DNA of 36,000 bases from Planctomycetaceae bacterium (lineage in GTDB: Bacteria; Planctomycetota; Phycisphaerae; Phycisphaerales; SM1A02): NCBI GenBank assembly GCA_002737585.1, contig NSIA01000078.1, positions 1-36,000 of the forward strand, in the 5' to 3' direction. Made by a program: the position numbers and the translations under genes. Shown here in pieces: positions 28,236 through 35,672 of this stretch. Position 1 is the first letter of the stretch; each line of letters begins with the position of its first letter. Below the pieces are notes generated by a model, which was given only the letters and a program-made list of their open reading frames with translations, was not told the DNA's origin and did not search any database.

Positions 28236-28258
28236 GGATACGGAGTAAAGAAGTCAGA

Positions 28259-28296
28259 GGCGTCTGGTGGAGAGAAACTCTCCTCCACCAGACGCC
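28259..28296 (-). terminator. 14-bp stem-loop, probable transcription terminator of the - strand gene ending at 28338
   Basis: ggcgtctggtggag (28259-28272) and ctccaccagacgcc (28283-28296) are perfect reverse complements separated by 10 nt; intergenic; only a weak T-rich run follows on the - strand. Confidence 0.65.
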
Positions 28297-28337
28297 CCTG
28301 GATCAGGCAATTCCATCGATCACTAATCTCATCCAAC

Positions 28338-30053
28338 TCACGGGCATGCGCCCCAAGCGCCAAGCAGCCTGCCCAAGTCAGGTCCACTGACGACGCCATC
28401 GCCATCAATGTCGCCGAAGCCAGAGCCGCCCCAGGCGCCGAGCAGCAACCCAAGGTCAGGTCCGCCGACCACGCGGTCACCGTTCAAATCCGCCAAGCAA
28501 GGAGCAGCGCAGTTCGAGCTGGTGTAGCCGTACTGCGATGCAGCAGTCCAACCACAGAGCCAGTTCTCCGTGCTACTGAACGCGCCGCGATAGTTGGCGG
28601 CCGTGAAGAAGCTGGTAGCTGGAGCTGAACCCACGCTGGTGACAGCGTCGTTGCGAGCGAGCGGATCAAGGAAGATCACATTCGAAACGGAGAACGAGCC
28701 GTTAGAGACGCTGGGGCTACGAGTGATAGAAGCAATCGGCGACGAGCCTGCAGTGGCTAGAACGTTGTTGTTCGCTGCTGCGAACACGCCGCGAGCAGCC
28801 GCTTCGGTGTACGCGGCAGCGTTGGTGTTGTTAAAGAACACGGTGTCAGTGAACTGAATCAACTTGCCGCTCGACTGTGCGGTGTACGCCGTTGCTGGAG
28901 TCGCAAACGGATTCACTGCGGAGTACACGTTGTAATTCGTGGTCCAAGTATCAGCCCACGTCGGGGTTCCGTTGTAACCGTAGCCAGTTTGACCACCGGT
29001 GGCCTCGCCGTCGGTGTTGTCGTTCCGGATGACTGCGGCACCAGTGTCCATGAAGATGCAGTTGTTGAACTGCGCACGGGCATTGTCGCGCCACTTGGTG
29101 GCATTTCTGCCGCTCCCGGGCTGACCGACCATCGTCATGTTGTACAGAGCGATGGTGGTTACGGGCTGAGCGTCAGACTTCTCAGCGCCGTCCATTTCAA
29201 CTGCCGAATCCGGGAATCCCGAACCTGACGCTGCGCCAGGAATCGAGTAACCGGACACGATCAGGCCGAACTGCGCCTGACCGCGCCATCCCTGATCAAG
29301 GTCGAACGAATCGTCCCCGATGTTCCAGATGCTGAAGTACTTGAGGTTGACGGTTCCGCCCCAGATTTCAATGCCGTCATCGACGTTGTTCATGATCTCG
29401 ATGTGATCAATGACAGTGTCACGACCAATGCCACCGAGCGACAGGCCGTTCAGCTCGTTACCGAGACCGACCACCTTGCCGCCGTACCGCAGGGACACAA
29501 ACCGAAGCGCTCCGCTGCTGTCGTTGTCATTGCCGCCACCGTAGAAAGTGCGCGTATCGCCGGGGGTGCCGGATCCAACCAAGCCTTCCATGTTGGCGTA
29601 ATTGCCAGCGTTCGGTGCAGCCGTGTTGGTTGCAACGGCGCCCTGGCCGTACTTACCAATGTATGCGTTGCCACAGATGGTGAGGTTGCCCCACTCGTTG
29701 GCAACCGCCCGCCACTGTCCGCGCGGGTTGGTGGCGTTCCAAGTGGCATAGTCAACCTTGGAAGTAAAGATGACTGGCTCCTGCGCATTGCCGACGCAGT
29801 TCAGGCGGGCGCCGCGGGTCACAGCAAGCGAACCACCAGTGTCGCTGGCGATGATCGTTCCGGCCTCAATGGTCAGCGTGGCACCGTTGGTGAGGTAGCG
29901 GGCGCCTTGCAGGTTGTAGACATTGTTCTTCGTCCAAGTGGTCGACACGGTGATGTCCGTGGACACCAACACTTCAGCTGCACTGGCAGCACTGCCAATG
30001 ATCGAAGCGCCAATGGCGGCAGTGAGTGCGAGCGTGTTCGTTGCAGTCTTCAT
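28338..30053 (-). CDS. Secreted beta-helix-like protein with C-terminal dockerin-like double EF-hand module
   Basis: [26 protein letters not shown] signal peptide; '[90 protein letters not shown]'; C-terminus '[51 protein letters not shown]'. Start set at 30053, not the ORF-track 30242. Confidence 0.9.
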   Translation of the reverse strand: MKTATNTLALTAAIGASIIGSAASAAEVLVSTDITVSTTWTKNNVYNLQGARYLTNGATLTIEAGTIIASDTGGSLAVTRGARLNCVGNAQEPVIFTSKVDYATWNATNPRGQWRAVANEWGNLTICGNAYIGKYGQGAVATNTAAPNAGNYANMEGLVGSGTPGDTRTFYGGGNDNDSSGALRFVSLRYGGKVVGLGNELNGLSLGGIGRDTVIDHIEIMNNVDDGIEIWGGTVNLKYFSIWNIGDDSFDLDQGWRGQAQFGLIVSGYSIPGAASGSGFPDSAVEMDGAEKSDAQPVTTIALYNMTMVGQPGSGRNATKWRDNARAQFNNCIFMDTGAAVIRNDNTDGEATGGQTGYGYNGTPTWADTWTTNYNVYSAVNPFATPATAYTAQSSGKLIQFTDTVFFNNTNAAAYTEAAARGVFAAANNNVLATAGSSPIASITRSPSVSNGSFSVSNVIFLDPLARNDAVTSVGSAPATSFFTAANYRGAFSSTENWLCGWTAASQYGYTSSNCAAPCLADLNGDRVVGGPDLGLLLGAWGGSGFGDIDGDGVVSGPDLGRLLGAWGACP

Positions 30054-30122
30054 GGGATCAAATCTTTCTTGGTAGAAATTTCTCAGCCGAATACGAGGCG
30101 ACAGCATCAAACGGTGACCCAT

Positions 30123-30168
30123 CGCGAAGGAGACAAACCAATTGTGCTCCACATATGTTTCCTTCGCG
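30123..30168. repeat. Inverted repeat (13-bp arms, 20-nt loop) upstream of the beta-helix gene
   Basis: cgcgaaggagaca (30123-30135) versus tgtttccttcgcg (30156-30168); 12 of 13 pairs Watson-Crick, the other G-T. Confidence 0.85.
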
Positions 30169-30330
30169 CTACGTGTTCTACGAAAGCACCGTTCATATTT
30201 GGTGAACTTCGTGTTGCCTTCCGTCACTTCTGCAAACTGCACCTATATTCCTGCACAAACTGGCGACGCTTAACAGTTTTTGAATGGTTGTCTAAACCAC
30301 TTCTGAACCAAACTATGGCCATTACAGGGC

Positions 30331-31773
30331 TTACCGCTTGCTCTTGGACGCACGCTCAACTTGTTCGATGTAACGGGCAATGTCGTCGCGTGGCTTCAGT
30401 GATTGGGCATCACGGAGCAGCGGCAGCGCCTCGGTGAACCTCCCTTGCGCAACGAACACCTGCGCAATCTTGACCTTGGCATTGGCAGCGAAGGCATCAA
30501 TGCGCGCCGCGCGTTCGTAATAAAGGATCGCCTTGTCGGGCTGAGCCATGCGGTTGTAGTGTTGACCCAGAAGCATCAGTGCTTCGCCGTCGAGCGGATC
30601 CAGCGCAATGACCTCTTCGAGCACCGTGGCGGTTTCTGCGTCGCCAGACCCGCTGTTCATGGTCAAGCGCGCCTGCAACTTCAGCACCTTGCGGCGGTCA
30701 GTGTCACTCAGCGTGTCGTTCCAGTTGGCCTTCACAAGGGTCAGTAGCGTCTTGGATTGCAGCAACCCGCCGCGCGCCGCGAGCACCTCGGCGGCACGAA
30801 TCGACCGCGAAACCGGCTGGGTTGGATTCTTAGCAATGGCTCGGTCATACGCACTGAGAGCCATGTCTGGCAGGGCTTCAGAAACATAGATATCTCCGAG
30901 CGTGAACAGGCTGTCAACCGTTGACTTGCCGATGGAATCAAGCGCCTCCAGATTCACCGCTGCCTTCATTGGCTGCTTCAGACCCAAGTAGGTGTGTGAT
31001 TGCAGTAGCCAGAAATCCGCCTTGTCCGGGTAATTGGTGATCAGCACATCCAGCAGACTGGCGGCGTCTTCGTACTTCGCTTGCTTAAACACGGAGCGGG
31101 TCAGACCCAGGCGCCACTCCACATTGTCCGGCTGCAGAAGCAGCGCGTTGCGGTACGCCGCCTCAGACGGCTGGTAGTCGCCCCGCGCCGAATGGCAGAA
31201 GCCAAGCAGCCCGTAAGAATATGCATCGGCGCCGCCCAGCTCGATCATCTTGTTAAATGCGGCAATTGCTGCTTCATACTGGCTCTTGCGTGTGCAGATC
31301 AGGCCAATACTGCGGTAGGCGCGCCGGAAGTTTGGGAACTTTGCCACCGCGTTTCGGTAATTCACCAACGCATCGTCGATCTTGTCTTGCTGAAATTGCA
31401 CGCCACCGAGCGTGAGGTCAATGACCGCCGACACCTCCGGACGGACGGACTCCTTCAGAAGCGTCTCTGCAGCCGGGAGTTCCTCGGCCATCAGTTGACG
31501 GACCAGTTCCAACAGCGCCATGTCATCCTGAGCAATGCGCGGCTCAATGTCGGCGCTGACGCCGTAGCCACCAATGAATGACTTCTGGAATCCCGGGTCG
31601 TTCCAAATCACCGCGAGGTCTGGCTGCGAAATCTTCATGGATGGCGGCGGCGCTTCGCCACCCGCCCCGACTGGGGCGCTCGCCATGGACACGCAGGGCG
31701 CGGCACCCAACGCAGTGACTGCAATCAGGAGTCGGGCAACAGATCGAACTTGTGCTGTAGTGTCAGAAGTCAT
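30331..31773 (-). CDS. TPR-repeat protein of a TonB-system operon
   Basis: Signal peptide; repeated TPR-like motifs ('DALVNYRNAVAKFPNFRRAYRSIGLI', 'AAIAAFNKMIELGGADAYSYGLLGFCHSARGDY', 'PSEAAYRNALLLQPDNVEWRLGL', 'KAILYYERAARIDAFAANAKVKIAQVF'); 3 bp from the TonB stop. Confidence 0.9.
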   Translation of the reverse strand: MTSDTTAQVRSVARLLIAVTALGAAPCVSMASAPVGAGGEAPPPSMKISQPDLAVIWNDPGFQKSFIGGYGVSADIEPRIAQDDMALLELVRQLMAEELPAAETLLKESVRPEVSAVIDLTLGGVQFQQDKIDDALVNYRNAVAKFPNFRRAYRSIGLICTRKSQYEAAIAAFNKMIELGGADAYSYGLLGFCHSARGDYQPSEAAYRNALLLQPDNVEWRLGLTRSVFKQAKYEDAASLLDVLITNYPDKADFWLLQSHTYLGLKQPMKAAVNLEALDSIGKSTVDSLFTLGDIYVSEALPDMALSAYDRAIAKNPTQPVSRSIRAAEVLAARGGLLQSKTLLTLVKANWNDTLSDTDRRKVLKLQARLTMNSGSGDAETATVLEEVIALDPLDGEALMLLGQHYNRMAQPDKAILYYERAARIDAFAANAKVKIAQVFVAQGRFTEALPLLRDAQSLKPRDDIARYIEQVERASKSKR

Positions 31774-31776
31774 GTG

Positions 31777-32499
31777 TTAACTCGGTTGAAAGCGAATCGG
31801 TACGCGCATACGACAACTCACGCGCTGGCCAGCTTTGATGGCTGGCTCAAATTTCCATTGGCGCACAGCAGCAAGCGCGGGCGCCTCAAATTGTGGGTGT
31901 GATGATTTCTCCACGCGCGGATTAACCACACGACCCGTGTCATCAACGATGAAGATCAGCGTCACCACGCCCTCAACGTTGCGCGCGCGCATTTCTGACG
32001 GATAGGCGCCCGCCACTTGGTGAACGGGGCGCGGACGCTGGTCAATCTCCGACATGCTGAACGCGCCCTGGAATTCCTGTTCGGCAGCGGCAGCCTTGCC
32101 CGTGCCACCAATCCGGCCGCCCGATGACAGCGATGCACCACCACCGAAATCCGATGCGCCCCCGGCACCACCGCCATTGAGCGCCTGTTCCAGTGCACCC
32201 AAACTTGCGGAATCCAGCGCCGGCGCATCATTGGAATCAGACGGCGTGTCAACCGCTGCCAGCACCTGATTGGGGTCAGGCGGCGCGTCGGAAGGAGCCT
32301 TGAGGTCCGGCTGAACAACTTCCTTCTCCTCCTCCACTTTGTCTTTGTCCTTCTGGACATCTTCATTCAAGAGCTCAACATCACGACGGCTCGATTGAAC
32401 GGTCTCGTCACTGAGAAACAAAATGCCACCAAAGGTAATGATCACCGCGTGCACCAGCAGCGCACCAACAATGCAGAGAAATATCTTGGTCTTGCTCAC
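31777..32499 (-). CDS. TonB family energy transducer
   Basis: N-terminal TM 'IFLCIVGALLVHAVIITFGGILFL', C-terminal TonB fold 'AYPSEMRARNVEGVVTLIFIVDDTGRVVNPRVEKSSHPQFEAPALAAVRQWKFEPAIKAGQRVSCRMRVPIRFQ'; GTG start overlapping the ExbD stop (GTGA). Confidence 0.95.
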   Translation of the reverse strand: MSKTKIFLCIVGALLVHAVIITFGGILFLSDETVQSSRRDVELLNEDVQKDKDKVEEEKEVVQPDLKAPSDAPPDPNQVLAAVDTPSDSNDAPALDSASLGALEQALNGGGAGGASDFGGGASLSSGGRIGGTGKAAAAEQEFQGAFSMSEIDQRPRPVHQVAGAYPSEMRARNVEGVVTLIFIVDDTGRVVNPRVEKSSHPQFEAPALAAVRQWKFEPAIKAGQRVSCRMRVPIRFQPS

Positions 32500-32927
32500 T
32501 TCTTGTCCGTATTGATGCCAACCTTGGCGATACCAATCTTGCGGACTTCATCCAGGACGCCCACCACGAACTTGAAGTCTGCGTTGCCATCGCTGTTGAT
32601 AATCACCTTGGGATCCTTGGCAACCACCTTGTAGGTCTGCAGCTTCATGGGCAACTGCGCCAGGGAAATCTTGTCCTTGTTGAAGAAGATCTCGCCCTTG
32701 TCATTGACGCTGATAGTGACTGCCTTGTCCAACTCAGACTGCTCGCCCAGCGACTGCGCCGTGGTTGCACCAGGCAACGCCACTTGCACGCCTTGATTTT
32801 TGGACATGCTCAGCGAGACCATGATGAATGTGGCCAACAGAAAGAAGATGATGTCGATCAACGGAATGATCTCAATGCGCGCGCTCTTCTTCTTGCCGCG
32901 CCGCATCCCGCCACCGCCGCCCGCCAT
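32496..32927 (-). CDS. ExbD/TolR biopolymer transport protein
   Basis: 'RIEIIPLIDIIFFLLATFIMVSLSM...QVALPGA', 'VTISVNDKGEIFFNKDKISLAQL', 'VIINSDGNADFKFVVGVLDEVRKIGIAKVGI'; start MAGGGGG at 32927, 1 nt from the ExbB stop. Confidence 0.95.
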   Translation of the reverse strand: MAGGGGGMRRGKKKSARIEIIPLIDIIFFLLATFIMVSLSMSKNQGVQVALPGATTAQSLGEQSELDKAVTISVNDKGEIFFNKDKISLAQLPMKLQTYKVVAKDPKVIINSDGNADFKFVVGVLDEVRKIGIAKVGINTDKK

Positions 32928-32928
32928 C

Positions 32929-34452
32929 TCAGGATCCTCCCAGCGACGTTGAGGTTCCGTGGTACGGATCAACTCGCAACGTTAGTTCTTCCTCTTCTGC
33001 TTCCGCTTCTTCTTGAGCGCGCTTGGTTAATGCAGCGCCGCGCGGATGAGTCTCCACCAGCAACTTCAATTGCTCGCCTGCCGCCAGCATTTCTGTCTCA
33101 ATGCCTTCAATGCGATTATTGAGGTAGTTGAATGGCAACAGACAGACAATGGCGATCACCAGTCCGAACGCGGTAGCGATCAGCGCCTCGGAAATACCTC
33201 CCGTGATGGCACCCGGCGAACTGAGGTCGCCGCCGATCACTGAGAAGGACGCCATCATGCCCGTCACCGTTCCCAACAGTCCAAGGAGCGGCGCCAAGGT
33301 AATCACGGTGTCCAGGATCGCAATACCGCGCCGATAGCGCTTGAGTGCGCGCGTCTCTGCGTACACCAAGGCGTGACCCAACGATTGGTCGCGGTGTTCA
33401 AGCGCATAGCCAAGGGTGATGACCACAGCATCCTTGGAGTTCTTAGCAATCGCAATCGCTGCATTCAGATCACCCTTGCCAACCTCTACAAAGAACTTCG
33501 CCAGCGTCTTGGGGCTGCGCTTTCGTTGTTCGGTCAGCAGGAAGAGCAGTCGCTCCAACACCACCGCTACCGCCGCTACCGACGCCATCAGCAGCGGCCA
33601 CATGATCGGACCGCCCTTCTCAAAGATGTGCACGATGTTGGTCTTCTGTACCAGCGCCTTCAGCGCACCGCCGCGGGATGGATCAAGCGGCAGCGTTCCC
33701 TCACCTGAAGCAACCAGTGTTCCGATCGAGCCAGCAAGGTCACCCTCCAACTGACGCACCAGCGGATTGACTGATCCAACCTGCGCAACAGCAATACCCG
33801 CCATGCCGGAATCAGCCCGAAACAGTGCGATCGGTCCGATCATGGCAAACTGGCCCTGCAGCACCGCGCCCATGGTGTCCACGGAGACGCCCGCAAAGCG
33901 CATCCCGCCGACGACATCAAAGAGACGCTTGATGGTCAGTTCGGTGAATGTGGTCTGTCGAGCGAAGCGCTCCACTGGAGTGAGCGTCTTGTTCTCTACT
34001 GCTTGCTTCGCCTTTTCAACGGGCTCCGCATAGACCTGCATCTCACCTACACCAACTTTGGTTTCAAAGGTTCGGGCGTACTCATCAAGCAGACTGCCGA
34101 TGTAACTGAGCTCATCTTGACGCGCCTTTATCTCTGCCTTGAGCGTGCCGATTTCCAACGCGCCGGCATCAACAAGGCGCTGCACCTTGTCGCCATCTTT
34201 GCGGAGTTGCACAACGCCTTCTTCGAGCGATGTGAGCTCCTGAGCAAGCGGCAATTTCTCAGCAGAGATCAGCGCGCGCACATTGTTGAGCTCGCCAATA
34301 CTCTTGTTGAGTTCGCCCTCGGCACTGCGCGATGCTTTACCGATAGTCTGATTGACGTCGGCAGGCTGCGCCGCTGGGGTCTGCGCATGCGCAGCGCCAA
34401 CTGCCAGAAGCGCTACGGCTGCCAAACGAATGGTTGATTTGAGTGTCATCAT
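32929..34452 (-). CDS. MotA/TolQ/ExbB proton channel protein with long N-terminal periplasmic coiled-coil domain (TtpC-like)
   Basis: Signal peptide MMTLKSTIRLAAVALLAVGAAHAQ; coiled coil; C-terminal ExbB core 'AILDTVITLAPLLGLLGTVTGMMASFSVIGG...GGISEALIATAFGLVIAIVCLLPFNYL'; ATGA overlap with the DUF3450 ORF (start 34452). Confidence 0.93.
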   Translation of the reverse strand: MMTLKSTIRLAAVALLAVGAAHAQTPAAQPADVNQTIGKASRSAEGELNKSIGELNNVRALISAEKLPLAQELTSLEEGVVQLRKDGDKVQRLVDAGALEIGTLKAEIKARQDELSYIGSLLDEYARTFETKVGVGEMQVYAEPVEKAKQAVENKTLTPVERFARQTTFTELTIKRLFDVVGGMRFAGVSVDTMGAVLQGQFAMIGPIALFRADSGMAGIAVAQVGSVNPLVRQLEGDLAGSIGTLVASGEGTLPLDPSRGGALKALVQKTNIVHIFEKGGPIMWPLLMASVAAVAVVLERLLFLLTEQRKRSPKTLAKFFVEVGKGDLNAAIAIAKNSKDAVVITLGYALEHRDQSLGHALVYAETRALKRYRRGIAILDTVITLAPLLGLLGTVTGMMASFSVIGGDLSSPGAITGGISEALIATAFGLVIAIVCLLPFNYLNNRIEGIETEMLAAGEQLKLLVETHPRGAALTKRAQEEAEAEEEELTLRVDPYHGTSTSLGGS

Positions 34453-35465
34453 TTGATTGTGATTGGAAGGGGGACGAAGGATGGCGTTTGTTTGCCCTGA
34501 ATAATTTCCAACGCTTGAGTGATCTGGCTTGAAGTGGCAGCAGAAGCGGATTCCCACTTCCAACCATCCTCGGTGGGACGACCAATCCCAGCCAATCCGC
34601 GCGGGCTGATGTAGTACGCCTGTGCTAAGCCAACGTAGAAGACTTGCACCTCGCTGGAGGAACCATCCGCGAGCGTTCGAATCTCATAGGAAACCGAAAT
34701 TTCGCTGTTTGCCTTGTTCAATTCGTTGAGAATGCCCAAGACGTTCTGGAAGCGCTCGGCAGTGGAGACGCGCGTATTCGTTGGGTCTGCAGGCATGCGC
34801 TGCATCAAGGGCAGCAGCTTTGCGTTGACGGGCTCGGGCATCAACTTGGCAAGTTGGCGCACCTGACCTTCCATGGTGGCCACCGCATCCGACAGTTGCG
34901 CAGTGACGGCCTTGAGTTGATCGCTCTCCGCCACCAATTCATCCCGCTTCTTGTTGGACTCCACCACCGCCAATTCTGACTGGGTGATTCGATCCTTCAG
35001 GACGCCCACTTCCTTACCAACCAACTCAATGCGCCCCTGCAGGATTTCTTTGCCCTGCTGCCAATCGTTGCGCTCCTTGGAAATGATCTGCTGCGTCTCG
35101 ATCCACTTGTTCAAAGTCAATCGGGTCTCATCGAGCGTGGCCGGCGGGGCTGGAGGCGCGGCGGGAGTTGCTGCTGGCGCGGCCTTGGGCTTCGCGGCAG
35201 TCCCGGAAGCCTTCGGCTTTTTGTCGCCTGGCTTGGCGCCCGGAGTTGGCTTCGTCGCGGGAGCGGGTGCAGCCTGCTTGGTTTCGGGCGCGGTCTCCTT
35301 GGTTTCCGGAGCAGTCTCCTTGGTTTCGGGCGCAGCGTCTTGCAGCGGCTGTGCGAATGCTGCGATCGGCTCAACCAGGAACGCGACAATGGCGACCGAT
35401 GCCATTGCCATGATCCAGTAGCGGGCGCGTTGCGCGAGGACAGTCAGAAGTCTGGGACTATTCAT
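34449..35465 (-). CDS. DUF3450 domain-containing protein
   Basis: Signal peptide, Pro/Lys/Ala-rich linker, coiled coil 'LDETRLTLNKWIETQQIISKERNDWQQGKEILQGRIELVGKEVGVLKDRI', C-terminal 'SSSEVQVFYVGLAQAYYISPRGLAGIGRPTEDGWKWE'; first gene of an ExbB-ExbD-TonB-TPR operon. Confidence 0.88.
   Translation of the reverse strand: MNSPRLLTVLAQRARYWIMAMASVAIVAFLVEPIAAFAQPLQDAAPETKETAPETKETAPETKQAAPAPATKPTPGAKPGDKKPKASGTAAKPKAAPAATPAAPPAPPATLDETRLTLNKWIETQQIISKERNDWQQGKEILQGRIELVGKEVGVLKDRITQSELAVVESNKKRDELVAESDQLKAVTAQLSDAVATMEGQVRQLAKLMPEPVNAKLLPLMQRMPADPTNTRVSTAERFQNVLGILNELNKANSEISVSYEIRTLADGSSSEVQVFYVGLAQAYYISPRGLAGIGRPTEDGWKWESASAATSSQITQALEIIQGKQTPSFVPLPITIK
35278..35340. repeat. Three tandem 21-bp repeats encoding a 7-aa APETKET-type unit
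   Basis: ttggtttcgggcgcggtctcc / ttggtttccggagcagtctcc / ttggtttcgggcgcagcgtct read directly. Confidence 0.9.
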
Positions 35466-35479
35466 GGTTCATCAGCCTT

Positions 35480-35496
35480 CGCCCAGTGCCTGGGCG
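35480..35496 (-). promoter_or_regulatory. 7-bp GC-rich hairpin with triloop in the leader of the DUF3450 operon
   Basis: cgcccag-tgc-ctgggcg, perfect inverted repeat, 14 nt upstream of the ATG at 35465 and abutting the AAGG Shine-Dalgarno candidate. Confidence 0.5.
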
Positions 35497-35672
35497 TTGC
35501 AAGTGCGAAGTGGGGCAAAGCCGCGTGCGCGGCACCCCATCCGTGGCCGAGAGGCTATGGATCACGCATATCCCGCCTGTAAGGGTTTGGTTCAGATTGT
35601 GTTAACGACCGCCAATTGGGCCCCTAGAGGCCGGAATCCAGCCCCACCCTGCCTCGCGTACACCACCAATCG

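Noticed and set aside
28338-28500. Cellulosome component based on the dockerin-like tail
   Set aside because: No cohesin or scaffoldin in the window; such tails appear on diverse secreted proteins in this lineage, so a cellulosome claim is unsupported.
30054-30242. N-terminal extension of the beta-helix ORF (MQFAEVTEG...)
   Set aside because: The signal peptide begins at [10 protein letters not shown] (30053); the upstream part covers the stem-loop and reads as non-coding.
29403-30437. 344-aa + strand ORF
   Set aside because: Antisense to the beta-helix/dockerin-like gene, spans the intergenic stem-loop and enters the TPR gene; no recognisable domain.
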